A stretch of 64,000 bases of DNA from Promethearchaeota archaeon (lineage in GTDB: Archaea; Asgardarchaeota; Lokiarchaeia; Sigynarchaeales; SOKP01), in contig JAHLWT010000251.1 of NCBI GenBank assembly GCA_019057775.1, forward strand, positions 1 through 64,000, written 5' to 3'. This document shows, one piece after another, positions 8,224 to 16,729 of the stretch. The stretch's first letter is position 1. The number at the start of each line of letters is the position of its first letter. Below the pieces are notes generated by a model. The model searched no databases. It was not told where the DNA came from and saw only the letters and a program-made list of their open reading frames with translations. Position numbers and translations under genes: made by a program.

Positions 8224-8976
8224 TCATACCTTAAAATTCATTAATTTTAAAATTTCTCTCATTTCTGCTATATTCATCTGACCGGGTGCTGTTTTTTCTT
8301 CAAATGAAGCATATGTAAAAAGTGAACCACTAAATACGCAAAAAATCCTTGAAAAAAAACCGATATCACCCATACAAAAAGATATAAGTTTCAATTTTTT
8401 GCTAGATTTTATTTTGTTTAATTTTAAAGGAAGCAGATTATCTCCAAAAGAATTTGCTGTAAATACTAGCTTAAAAATACTATTTTCTACAATCTTTAAA
8501 TCAACTGACATTTCTTTTATCAGTTTTTTCAAGAAATTAACTAAGAGATCGTTAGCTTTAGCATATGTAGGAGTATCCTCAAAATTATGATATGAAAAAA
8601 TTATAGTTACTTTTTGTGTCGAAGCTAAATGGATTAATTCTACTAGACTTTTTTGATCTATACTGATTTCAATATCTATATACCGTGGTTTTGCTTCAAT
8701 TAACATTTTAAGGATTTTAATGCGCTCACCTTCATTAATGTTAGTTTTTCCTCCTTCAGATGATTTTCTCAAAGTAATTATAACTGGTATTTTAGGTTGA
8801 ATGCAATTTAATAAACTTTGGATAAAATCTTTTGTAAGAAATTGAACTTCGTTGATGTAATCAAACCGTAATTCTGTTAAATTAGGGTTGGTATCTAATA
8901 CCTTCTTAATTAATGGAGCATTTTCATTGATTTCTAAGGATTTTATCGGAATAGGCACACAAATTTTATATTTCAT
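8224..8976 (-). CDS. aroD: 3-dehydroquinate dehydratase, type I (AroD)
   Basis: 250 residues; dehydrates 3-dehydroquinate to 3-dehydroshikimate through a Schiff base. Key residues are recognisable: ELRFDY with Glu/Arg (35-40), SYHNFEDTP with catalytic His130, FKLVFTANSFGD with Schiff-base Lys169, SRIF with Arg210, and APGQM with Gln233. TIM-barrel length is normal. It is followed about 30 nt upstream by adk on the same strand, so adk-aroD are probably cotranscribed. Confidence 0.9.
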   Translation of the reverse strand: MKYKICVPIPIKSLEINENAPLIKKVLDTNPNLTELRFDYINEVQFLTKDFIQSLLNCIQPKIPVIITLRKSSEGGKTNINEGERIKILKMLIEAKPRYIDIEISIDQKSLVELIHLASTQKVTIIFSYHNFEDTPTYAKANDLLVNFLKKLIKEMSVDLKIVENSIFKLVFTANSFGDNLLPLKLNKIKSSKKLKLISFCMGDIGFFSRIFCVFSGSLFTYASFEEKTAPGQMNIAEMREILKLMNFKV

Positions 8977-9006
8977 GATAGAAAAAAATCGATTCTAAAA
9001 ATTATT

Positions 9007-9651
9007 TCAAATTTCTAAAATGTTTTTTATATCCTCATCTGTAATCTTTAATGTATCAGAGGCATCAATCTTTTTTAACTTCCCTTTTTGCTCATAGAAT
9101 TCTATTATCGGTAATGCATTCCTTTCATAGGTATCTAACCTATTCTTTAAAGTTTCTTCATTATCATCGCTCCTTTGTTCAAACTGAATTTCAGCACCAC
9201 ATTTATCACAAATCCCTTCTACTTTGGGAGGAAGAGTATATTTATTATATAATTTACCACAGCTTTTACAGGAGTATCTGCCACTAATTCTTTTAATTAT
9301 TATGTCTCTTGAAATTTCGAGAAGAAGTAATAAATCGATATTTGTTATGTCTGATAAAGCCTCGGCTTGAGGTAAAGTTCGTGGAAATCCATCAAGAATG
9401 AAACCATATCTCTTAACATCTTCCTTATTCAATCTGTCACGGACCATTTCGATTACTACGCCATCAGGAACTAGTTCCCCCTTATCCATATAACCTTTCG
9501 CTTTTAATCCTAAAGGCGTCTCGCCTTTTAAATTTTCCCGGAAAATATCACCAGTACTTATATGAACAATATCCGGTAATATTTTTTTTATTTGTCCTGA
9601 GAAAGTACCTTTTCCAGCTCCGGGAGGACCAAATAATATAAATTTTTTCAT
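9007..9651 (-). CDS. adk: Adenylate kinase (zinc-lid type)
   Basis: 214 residues; interconverts ATP+AMP and 2 ADP. Walker A GPPGAGKGT (8-16), the AMP-binding STGDIFREN, LDGFPRTLPQAEAL, and a long lid carrying CKSCG...CDKCG (four Cys zinc site) are all present. This is the long bacterial/eukaryotic type rather than the trimeric short archaeal AdkA. In many archaea adk sits beside secY; here it is about 21 kb away, next to aroD. Confidence 0.94.
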   Translation of the reverse strand: MKKFILFGPPGAGKGTFSGQIKKILPDIVHISTGDIFRENLKGETPLGLKAKGYMDKGELVPDGVVIEMVRDRLNKEDVKRYGFILDGFPRTLPQAEALSDITNIDLLLLLEISRDIIIKRISGRYSCKSCGKLYNKYTLPPKVEGICDKCGAEIQFEQRSDDNEETLKNRLDTYERNALPIIEFYEQKGKLKKIDASDTLKITDEDIKNILEI

Positions 9652-9721
9652 CTTTATTATTGAATATTTACTTTAATTTGTAGAAATTAAATTAGACATC
9701 AATTAAAATTATTATGGAAAT

Positions 9722-10309
9722 TTATCCTGTAAAATATGAAAACTCTATTTTCTTGCTCAAATATTCCACTAACCGTTTCTCTCTTAAACTAAAAAGATTA
9801 GTAAAATTGCATTTTATAGAGGACCCATAATAAGAATTCCCAAAGAAGGTATTTGATTTATTTATTGATTCTAATAGTAGTCTAATATTTCCTATATGAA
9901 GATAGATTGAAATGTCATTAACTATAAGTACAGAAGTGGGTTGTTTAGTATAAATCTTTAGAAGCTTAGATGTCTTACTATAGTTTTTACAAGCATTTTC
10001 ATAAAGTTCTTCTCTATTGCTTGCTTTTAATCGGGGAGGAATAATTTCTCCTTTAAAGGTTAGATTTTTACAGGTTAAGCTGTTGCCATAAAAATCCTTA
10101 ATTTTACCTCCTATATTCATATTTTTAATGGTACTAAGAGGTGGAGAGAAATCTAAAATACTTATCTCATTGTGAGAAAATCTCTTAGATTCTATAAGAT
10201 ATTTAATAAACTTTGCCGTATAGTATGTTTTCTTTGTACCAGTTTCTCCATACAATAAAGTAGAATGCCCTATTAGCCTATTTGGATCTAGTTTATTGTA
10301 CAAAGTCAT
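9722..10309 (-). CDS. P-loop NTPase-like protein, degenerate Walker A
   Basis: 195 residues. LLYGETGTKKTYYTAKFI resembles a Walker A but reads GETGTKKT, with Lys in place of the second conserved Gly. A Walker B-like SVLIVNDIS lies near residue 130. The rest lacks familiar motifs. It may be an archaeal RecA/KaiC-related or ORC-like ATPase that has diverged. It precedes adk on the same strand with a 70-nt gap. Phosphoseryl-tRNA kinase was considered but its motifs are not seen. Confidence 0.45.
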   Translation of the reverse strand: MTLYNKLDPNRLIGHSTLLYGETGTKKTYYTAKFIKYLIESKRFSHNEISILDFSPPLSTIKNMNIGGKIKDFYGNSLTCKNLTFKGEIIPPRLKASNREELYENACKNYSKTSKLLKIYTKQPTSVLIVNDISIYLHIGNIRLLLESINKSNTFFGNSYYGSSIKCNFTNLFSLREKRLVEYLSKKIEFSYFTG

Positions 10310-10344
10310 AAAAATAACGAATATTTAATTTATTTTTTTTTATG

Positions 10345-10935
10345 TTAGAAAAAATCTTCCCAACTGATTCCAGTTTTTTCTAGAACCGACAAAAGTATAT
10401 ATCCCATAAGACTCCCTGGTATTGAGCTCATAGCGAACAACCCCCAATAAGTTAGATACCCTTCAATTGCAAAGAGATCACCTATTGGCATAATTAACTG
10501 TCCAATTGTTCCCCCGATAAAGATAGTCCCTAATGGTTCTAAGAATGCTGCAAACTCAACAAATCTCGGAAATTTTCTCCGAAAGAGGAATGATAATGTC
10601 CCTACTACAACAGCACCGGATATCCCGCCATGAAAAGCATGTATCGTACCAATACCTATTGAAAAACGTAAACTTGCAATACCCAAAGCAGTTATGCAAG
10701 AAAACGTGAAACCAATCAAAACACCAGTAATAGCATTTATGAGATGAGCAAATGGGTTGATTTTAGTCCCAGCTATCAAAAAATACCCAAAAGGATTAAA
10801 AGCACTCAATATTAATCCTACAGCTATAAAAATAGCCGTTGCTGCGATTCTTTTAGTTAAAATGTTATGAAAAATTCTTTTTTCAACAAGTTCTTCATTA
10901 TTGTTAGCGCTATTTTCATTCATTTTATACACCAC
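10345..10935 (-). CDS. ThiW-like ECF transporter S component
   Basis: 196 residues with a polar N-terminus (about 30) and five to six membrane helices. The segment NPFAHLINAITGVLIGF followed by GIGTIHAFHGGISGAVVVG matches ThiW, the substrate-binding subunit of an energy-coupling-factor importer for the thiazole moiety of thiamin. No ATPase or T component lies next to it, so it would use a shared ECF module. I looked for a TPP riboswitch in the divergent 125-nt leader and saw none. Confidence 0.7.
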   Translation of the reverse strand: MVYKMNENSANNNEELVEKRIFHNILTKRIAATAIFIAVGLILSAFNPFGYFLIAGTKINPFAHLINAITGVLIGFTFSCITALGIASLRFSIGIGTIHAFHGGISGAVVVGTLSFLFRRKFPRFVEFAAFLEPLGTIFIGGTIGQLIMPIGDLFAIEGYLTYWGLFAMSSIPGSLMGYILLSVLEKTGISWEDFF

Positions 10936-11060
10936 TAATGTTTATAATATTCGAATTTTTTTATTTTATTATTTTTAAATTTTCTGATAAATTTCTTTAA
11001 AATTTTATCATTTCTTATTTTAATAAAAGTTTTATTGTTAATAATCTTTAGAATGAAATA

Positions 11061-11735
11061 ATGAAGCTTGGAGATCACACTATAACTCCTACAAAAATAA
11101 TTTGTGTTGGCACAAATTACATGGACCATATAAAAGAAACAGGATTAGAAATTCCCAAGGAGCCAGTAATATTTCCTAAAACAATGAACTGCTTAATTTT
11201 AAATAACGAACCAATAATCTATCCTAGATTTCTATATAACAATCGGAAATTAAATAGAGTAGATTATGAAGTAGAATTAGCATTTATTATAAAGGATAAT
11301 TGCAAAAATGTTCCTTTGGATAAAGTATATGACCATATCCTAGGTTATACTGTGTTCAATGATGTTACTGCACGAAAAATGCAAGTAAAAGATATAGTTT
11401 CGAAATTACCTTGGTTTCGCTCAAAAGCATTTGATACTTTTGCCCCAATAGGTCCAAGGATCGCAGAAATAAATGAAATAAACGATCCTCATAATTTGAA
11501 CATAGAATTAAAAGTAAATGGAGAAATTAAACAATCTTCAAATACAAAATATTTGTTATTTAAGATCCCTGAACTCTTAGAATATATCTCAAAACTTTTC
11601 ACATTAGAAGCAGGAGATATTATTGCTACAGGAACTCCAGCAGGAATTGGACCTATCTATCCTGGTGATAGAATAGAAGCTTCAATAGAAAAGATTGGAA
11701 CGCTAACGAATAAAGTTATTTTGGAGGGTGAGTAA
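11061..11735 (+). CDS. Fumarylacetoacetate hydrolase (FAH) family protein, copy 1
   Basis: 224 residues covering a complete FAH catalytic domain: CVGTNYMDHIKE near the N-terminus, the metal-binding YEVELAF (Glu pair), GYTVFNDVTARKMQ, KAFDTFAPIGPRI, and the C-terminal GDIIATGTPAGIGPI. Such enzymes cleave or decarboxylate C-C bonds of acylpyruvate-like compounds with Mg2+. ATG at 11061. The next gene is a paralogue that starts at the base after this stop, so the pair is a tandem duplication in one transcript. Confidence 0.88.
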   Translation: MKLGDHTITPTKIICVGTNYMDHIKETGLEIPKEPVIFPKTMNCLILNNEPIIYPRFLYNNRKLNRVDYEVELAFIIKDNCKNVPLDKVYDHILGYTVFNDVTARKMQVKDIVSKLPWFRSKAFDTFAPIGPRIAEINEINDPHNLNIELKVNGEIKQSSNTKYLLFKIPELLEYISKLFTLEAGDIIATGTPAGIGPIYPGDRIEASIEKIGTLTNKVILEGE

Positions 11736-12422
11736 ATGTTAAATATAAAAATTGGAAAAGACACAATATATCCTACTAAAATAGTTTGTTTAGGACGGAA
11801 TTATTTAGATCACATTAAAGAAACTAATGCTCCAATTCCTAAAGAGCCAATTTTCTTTGTAAAAACTCTCAACACTCTAGTTACAGATGGGAACCCAATC
11901 ATGTATCCTAGTATTTTATATCATAATCAAGAATATAATCGTGTTGACCACGAAGTAGAATTAGCATTTATAATTTCACAAACTTGCAAAAATATTAATT
12001 TAGAGAATGCTTATGATTATGTTCTGGGGTATACTATCTTTCTTGATATCACAGCTCGAAAAATGCAAATTAGAGATAGAAACATAAAATTACCATGGTA
12101 TAGAAGTAAAAATTTTGATACTTTTTCTGCGATTGGCCCAAGAATAGTCCCCAATAGTGAGATTGATGATCCTCATAATTTAGATATTCAACTAGAAATC
12201 AACGGAGAAATTCGACAACAATCAAACACTAAACATATGCTCTTTAAAATCCCCGAAATTTTGGAATACTTATCGAAATTTGTCACTTTTGTAGCTGGTG
12301 ATATTATTGCAACAGGAACTCCTAGTGGGATAGGGGCAATTCAGCCCGGAGATGTCATTAAGGCATCCATCGAAAAGATAGGACATATCGATCACGAAGT
12401 CTTATTAGAAAAAGTGAAATAG
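11736..12422 (+). CDS. FAH family protein, copy 2
   Basis: 228 residues, collinear with its upstream paralogue (CLGRNYLDHIKE, HEVELAF, GYTIFLDITARKMQ, KNFDTFSAIGPRI, GDIIATGTPSGIGAI). All metal-binding acids are retained in both copies, so neither looks dead. The GGAGGGTGAGTAA overlapping the end of copy 1 provides the ribosome binding site. FAH-fold enzymes form dimers, so a heterodimer is possible. The substrate is unknown. Confidence 0.88.
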   Translation: MLNIKIGKDTIYPTKIVCLGRNYLDHIKETNAPIPKEPIFFVKTLNTLVTDGNPIMYPSILYHNQEYNRVDHEVELAFIISQTCKNINLENAYDYVLGYTIFLDITARKMQIRDRNIKLPWYRSKNFDTFSAIGPRIVPNSEIDDPHNLDIQLEINGEIRQQSNTKHMLFKIPEILEYLSKFVTFVAGDIIATGTPSGIGAIQPGDVIKASIEKIGHIDHEVLLEKVK

Positions 12423-12512
12423 TATCACATAAGATGTCATTTTTTTTTTATTATCCTCACAAATATAAAACAGTAATATCTTAATAAAAAATAGTAGACA
12501 AGTATCACAATA

Positions 12513-13691
12513 ATGCCAAAAAAAGTAATTATAGCTTCGGAATCTGTATTTCGAAGAATATTTATAGCTTCAATGCTATCATCTCATAAGGATATAGATG
12601 TAATTGGCAGTACAAGAAATTCAGATGAATTTGTTGATTTAATTAATAAACAAAATCCAGATGTTTTTGTATTAGATATCGAAGTTAAGGATAGAGCTTG
12701 GTTAGAGCCATTCAAAAGCATCATTAAAAGTTTTAAATTTACTACAATTGTGTTAACTGATGTTGACCCTAAGAGTGTAGATGTACTTGATATCCCTTTT
12801 ATTTTAAAATCTTATGATTATGTAATTAAACCAATGGGTATTTGGAAGGAGGAACTTCCGAAGATTAGAGAAAAAATTATCTCGAAAATTCTTACGGTAG
12901 GTATACCGAGCACACAAAAAATTGATAGTAAAGCAAGGCTATTAGATAGAAATAAATTCATACGAGAAAGTCAGAAACTAAGATCGAAAAAAAAAATTGA
13001 ACCACCAAATAAAATAGAACATAGAACTGAACAAATTAAAATACCAAATAATGGAGAAAGAGTTGATTTAAGATCTGATAAGTATTTTCTCGAACTTTCA
13101 CCCGTTTCTGGAGTACAAATTAAAACGAAGATTATCGTAATTGGTGCGAGTGTTGGTGGTCCCAGAACTTTGAGAACGATTTTAAGTGAAGTTCCTAGGA
13201 ATTTTCCAGCACCAATTTTGGTTGTTCAACATCTCAACCATGTATTTATGCGCCAATTTGCTACATCTTTAAGAAACATTTGTAAGGTTGATGTTAGAAT
13301 TGGAAAGAATTATGAGGAAATTCAACCTGGAATTATTTACGTTTCTCCAGGATCAAAACATATGCAAGTCACTGCAAAAAATAAGAAACCTTGTATTCGA
13401 ACATTTGAAGGTGAACTTGTGAATTTTTGTCGTCCGTCTGTTGACGTTTTGTTTTATTCAACAGCACGGATATATAAAAGAAAGACATTAGGGGTTTTGC
13501 TTACCGGCATGGGAAGAGATGGAGTAGCTGGACTTAGGGCAATCAAATTAGAAGGAGGTAAAACTATAGCGGAATCAGAAGAAACAAGTATCTTGTATGG
13601 AATGCCAAAAATCGCAGCTGAAACGGGTGTAGCGAATTTAATAATTCCAAATTATAAAATCATAGAAGAAATGATTAAATTTGTTAACTAA
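12513..13691 (+). CDS. CheB-like receiver/methylesterase
   Basis: 392 residues: an N-terminal receiver-like domain (1-125), a charged linker (130-195), and a CheB methylesterase domain (205-392) with the triad Ser213 (GASVGG), His240 (VVQH) and Asp336 (LTGMGRDG). The receiver retains the phosphoacceptor Asp55 and Lys106, but the acidic metal pair that should follow beta-1 reads Ser-Glu (IIASES), so phosphorylation may be altered. No CheA, CheR, CheY or MCP gene is in the window. The substrate may be chemoreceptors elsewhere or another target. Confidence 0.85.
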   Translation: MPKKVIIASESVFRRIFIASMLSSHKDIDVIGSTRNSDEFVDLINKQNPDVFVLDIEVKDRAWLEPFKSIIKSFKFTTIVLTDVDPKSVDVLDIPFILKSYDYVIKPMGIWKEELPKIREKIISKILTVGIPSTQKIDSKARLLDRNKFIRESQKLRSKKKIEPPNKIEHRTEQIKIPNNGERVDLRSDKYFLELSPVSGVQIKTKIIVIGASVGGPRTLRTILSEVPRNFPAPILVVQHLNHVFMRQFATSLRNICKVDVRIGKNYEEIQPGIIYVSPGSKHMQVTAKNKKPCIRTFEGELVNFCRPSVDVLFYSTARIYKRKTLGVLLTGMGRDGVAGLRAIKLEGGKTIAESEETSILYGMPKIAAETGVANLIIPNYKIIEEMIKFVN

Positions 13692-13723
13692 AATTTAAAA
13701 ACTGAAATAAATACTTTATAATA

Positions 13724-13909
13724 ATGTCGTCTGAAATTACTGAAACAGTAAAAAACGAAATATTTAAACTTATTTCAACACCTGGCGTTGAGATTGAAGA
13801 TATTGAAAAAAAAGTAAAACTAGATTATAACACAATTATCAAAATACTTGAAGATGAGTATTTTAAGAATAATTTGAAGTATGGACGTAGATTATGTTGC
13901 AGGTTTTGA
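13724..13909 (+). CDS. Small predicted helix-turn-helix protein
   Basis: 61 residues, starting ATG 33 nt after the cheB-like stop. The central part (ISTPGVEIEDIEKKVKLDYN to IIKILEDEY) reads like a winged-helix/HTH core of two helices, ending in RLCCRF and TGA. Possibly cotranscribed with the CheB-like gene. Because the genome decodes Sec, I checked beyond the TGA: only nine codons follow before TAA, so a selenoprotein extension is not supported. Confidence 0.45.
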   Translation: MSSEITETVKNEIFKLISTPGVEIEDIEKKVKLDYNTIIKILEDEYFKNNLKYGRRLCCRF

Positions 13910-13988
13910 ATTATCTTTTTCTTATCCCGAAATTTTTAAGGACTTTATTATCTTTTGTTGGAATATGAAATTTAAATTTTTTTAGAGT

Positions 13989-15269
13989 TTAAATATTGAT
14001 TCTTTTACTTATTTCAATTAACTTCTTTATTAACGAGTTTAAGATATATTTATTTTCTTCAGCAATTTTTTGATGAGAAATGCTAAATAATGAATGGCCT
14101 TGAATATTCCCCTCTTCTTTAAATTCATTTAGGATATCAATATAAGCTTGGGGGATTTTTCCCACTTTTTGCTTAAAATCTGATTCTTCTTTCATCGAAT
14201 TAAAATTCTTCTTCAATACTTCAAAAGTTAAAAATCGTCCTAGATCCTGATTCCAAAATTTTTCAGGAATCTGCATTGTATAATAGGACCTTAAACAATC
14301 AATTAATAAATTTTCTAATAATTTTCTTATTAAAACATACATTCCTGTAAAATATTTCTTTCGATAGCTCCCATTAATTTCACTTCTTATCTCGTTATAA
14401 AGATCGCTATTAAACTGAAAATTAAGATCGATTATCTGATCATAAACAAGAGAAATATCCATTGATTTTGAAGATTCAACGATATCAACTATTTGATCAG
14501 GGAGAGAAGTTTTTCTAAAATAATTTGATATATTTACGTTTTGTGGTAATAAATTTGGTTGATTCAAAAATTCTGCTAAAAATGAGGCTATTTTATTGAT
14601 TGTTGAGGAATGTATTTCATTCCATAAATCTTTTCCAGCACCCCAAAAATTAACATAAATATTATTATAATCATGAAATTGGGGGTCGTTTAGGTTGAAG
14701 GAAATATATACCTTCACTTCGTTATCTATTGTTGGTTCTAATGTATGAATGTCATGATATTCTATTCCTAATCCACTATAGGACGCTCCCCTACTTCTCA
14801 ACATACCAGTATACTTTTCTAAAATATATTCAGTGTTATCAATTAATTCTTTCATAGATCCTTTCTTTTGATAAATTTTTATTGAATATACTTTGAAATG
14901 ATTTGCATAATATTCTAGTGAGAGATCATTAAGTATGTTAATTAATAGTGGTGGTAAATCCTTAATTTCTCTTATGATATATTGACATATATGATGTAAA
15001 TTCCGTTTAAAAGCATTCATTGGAAAATGATTATTCTCTGTACATTTTAGGACAAGATAATTAAGAAACTTAACTTTTATATCTAATTTTAACAAATTTA
15101 TTCCATTTTTTGACAATATTTCTTTCGCTTTTTCTAATCTTTCATTTAACACTCTATTTAATAATTCTTGTCGAAGATTATTTTTATCATTAGATTCAGG
15201 ATCAATTTGATATAAAGGAGTAACAAAAAATTCTATAAATTCCTCTGAAATAAAATTTAAGATTGACAT
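13989..15269 (-). CDS. Uncharacterised protein with possible C-terminal HEPN/DUF4145-like domain
   Basis: 426 residues, no signal peptide or TM. The N-terminal ~300 residues are not recognised. The C-terminal part has IRKLLENLLIDCLR (about 310-323) and, further on, ILNEFKEEGNIQGHSLF, an arrangement resembling the paired helices and N-x-x-x-H motif of DUF4145/HEPN proteins, several of which are RNases or defence components. The assignment rests on the motif pattern alone. It stands alone, convergent with the small HTH gene. Confidence 0.4.
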   Translation of the reverse strand: MSILNFISEEFIEFFVTPLYQIDPESNDKNNLRQELLNRVLNERLEKAKEILSKNGINLLKLDIKVKFLNYLVLKCTENNHFPMNAFKRNLHHICQYIIREIKDLPPLLINILNDLSLEYYANHFKVYSIKIYQKKGSMKELIDNTEYILEKYTGMLRSRGASYSGLGIEYHDIHTLEPTIDNEVKVYISFNLNDPQFHDYNNIYVNFWGAGKDLWNEIHSSTINKIASFLAEFLNQPNLLPQNVNISNYFRKTSLPDQIVDIVESSKSMDISLVYDQIIDLNFQFNSDLYNEIRSEINGSYRKKYFTGMYVLIRKLLENLLIDCLRSYYTMQIPEKFWNQDLGRFLTFEVLKKNFNSMKEESDFKQKVGKIPQAYIDILNEFKEEGNIQGHSLFSISHQKIAEENKYILNSLIKKLIEISKRINI

Positions 15270-15642
15270 GTGAATATATAAGATTAATAATTTTAAAATG
15301 TCTTTAAATTACGAATTCGTAATACTATTCTGATATTCTAAAACTAAAATAAAATTGTATTTGTGGAATTGGTAAAAAATTGGAAAATTTTAGATATGAA
15401 AGAATTATATTAGGTACTTGAAAGTATCACCACATTAAATTATCAAGTAATAAATTGACGAAAAACCAGATTGCCATTAATAAAAAGAAGCTCAAGACTC
15501 CAAAAATACGTAAAAGCGCAGAAAAAATTTCAAAATCTGATAATTTATTAACTTCTATTAAATCGCAAACTTACTTTTCCTTTTTCAATTTTTCTTTTAT
15601 AAATCCTCAATTTATTTATCTTTAAAATTATAAGGAAAAAGT
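15270..15642. other. 373-nt intergenic region between divergent genes
   Basis: Mostly AT-rich. On the minus strand, a frame ending with TGA at 15428-15426 encodes a very hydrophobic stretch (SALLRIFGVLSFFLLMAIWF...) but is preceded by an in-frame TAA near 15572 and has only a TTG (15495) as a conventional start. A short membrane peptide is possible but not supported further. No RNA gene was recognised. Confidence 0.4.
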
Positions 15643-16284
15643 TTGAATAAAATGACTGAAATTGAGTATATTGAAAAAATTAATCCTGGTTTCCAAAAAA
15701 AACAATTCATGCAATTAGATTTGCTATTTAAGATTTATAATTTGAGAAACACACGGAAAAAGTTAAGAAGAAAGCTAAAATTTCTAGAAAAATCGATGAA
15801 ACGAGACAGTAATGTAAACTTTGCTAGAAAAATTGAAGCTTTTAAGGTTATATCTACAGAAAATAATACTAAATTTAAAGATGCTATGTCAAAACTTGAA
15901 AATTCATATAATATTTTCAAATTTGCAAAGGAGCTTGAAAATAATAACCAATATCTAACAAACCTCAATAAAAAACGAAATAAGCGCCATTTAGACCCAA
16001 ATTCCTATGAAATGACTAAGGGGTATTATCTTCAGAAAATAATTGATATAAATGACAATGTAAAACATTTGAAAGATTTAGCAGTACCGTATTTCCAAGA
16101 ATTAAAAGATGAACTAATTATGCTTGAAGATCAACGTATAAAGTTAATTACGGAAAAGCTTAAAAAAACCATAGATAAAGATATGGTTGCTCAGGAGAGT
16201 AAAGAAATAGAAAAATTAAAACTTCAAAAAGAAGAAAAATTAGCATTTCTTACAGTGGAAGTGATTGATTTTGAATTGAGTTGA
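15643..16284 (+). CDS. Coiled-coil protein of unknown function
   Basis: 213 residues, Lys/Glu/Leu-rich and almost wholly helical; heptad patterns run through about 25-100 and 140-205 (LRRKLKFLEKSM, KEIEKLKLQKEEKLAF). No TM or motif. The track start is TTG at 15643; ATG at 15652 is the more likely start (MTEIEYIEKI), with AAGGAAAAAG upstream. It is followed 21 nt later by a membrane protein, so the two may form a small operon. Confidence 0.6.
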   Translation: MNKMTEIEYIEKINPGFQKKQFMQLDLLFKIYNLRNTRKKLRRKLKFLEKSMKRDSNVNFARKIEAFKVISTENNTKFKDAMSKLENSYNIFKFAKELENNNQYLTNLNKKRNKRHLDPNSYEMTKGYYLQKIIDINDNVKHLKDLAVPYFQELKDELIMLEDQRIKLITEKLKKTIDKDMVAQESKEIEKLKLQKEEKLAFLTVEVIDFELS

Positions 16285-16305
16285 CTTTAAGGGATGATGA
16301 ATTAA

Positions 16306-16638
16306 ATGGTAAAATATTACAAACACAATAAAATAATAAAGGTTCTAACTATTATTGGCAGTTTTGCGGGCTTTATGTTTTGTCTTTATGAAATTTCCCG
16401 AACTACTCAAATAAACAGTTGGAGTGAAATTTTCGGCTTTAATTCATTTCTACGCAATTTATTGGGGATGATAATAGCGGCAACAACATTACTAGTATCT
16501 TTTAAACCTGATGATCCGCTACCTTGGCATTGGCTTCTTCTTTTACCTCTTGGAATAAGTCTCACGTTTTTAAGTTATATTTTGGGAGGAATCTTAGTCA
16601 TAATAGGTTCTGTAATAGCCTTATTAGATGATATCTAA
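16306..16638 (+). CDS. Small membrane protein, three helices
   Basis: 110 residues. Hydrophobic segments at about 13-30, 48-65 and 75-105 predict three membrane helices with a short basic N-terminus (MVKYYKHNK). No family recognised. The preceding AAGGGATGATGAATTAA contains a weak ribosome binding site. It lies 21 nt after the coiled-coil gene and 91 nt before the large secreted protein. Confidence 0.6.
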   Translation: MVKYYKHNKIIKVLTIIGSFAGFMFCLYEISRTTQINSWSEIFGFNSFLRNLLGMIIAATTLLVSFKPDDPLPWHWLLLLPLGISLTFLSYILGGILVIIGSVIALLDDI

Positions 16639-16729
16639 ATTTGATTACATTTCTTTTTTTCACTTTTTTATTTTTTGTTTATATATGCTCAAGAAATCTT
16701 ATAATAAAAGTTAAAATTTTATCAGAAAA

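Noticed and set aside
9722..10309. P-loop protein as phosphoseryl-tRNA(Sec) kinase
   Set aside because: Its Walker A is degenerate and the motifs of PSTK are not seen.
10936..11060. TPP riboswitch upstream of the ThiW-like gene
   Set aside because: The leader is only AT-rich; no THI-box consensus was found.
13900..13935. Sec extension of the small HTH protein past TGA
   Set aside because: Only nine codons follow before TAA and they do not resemble a conserved C-terminus.
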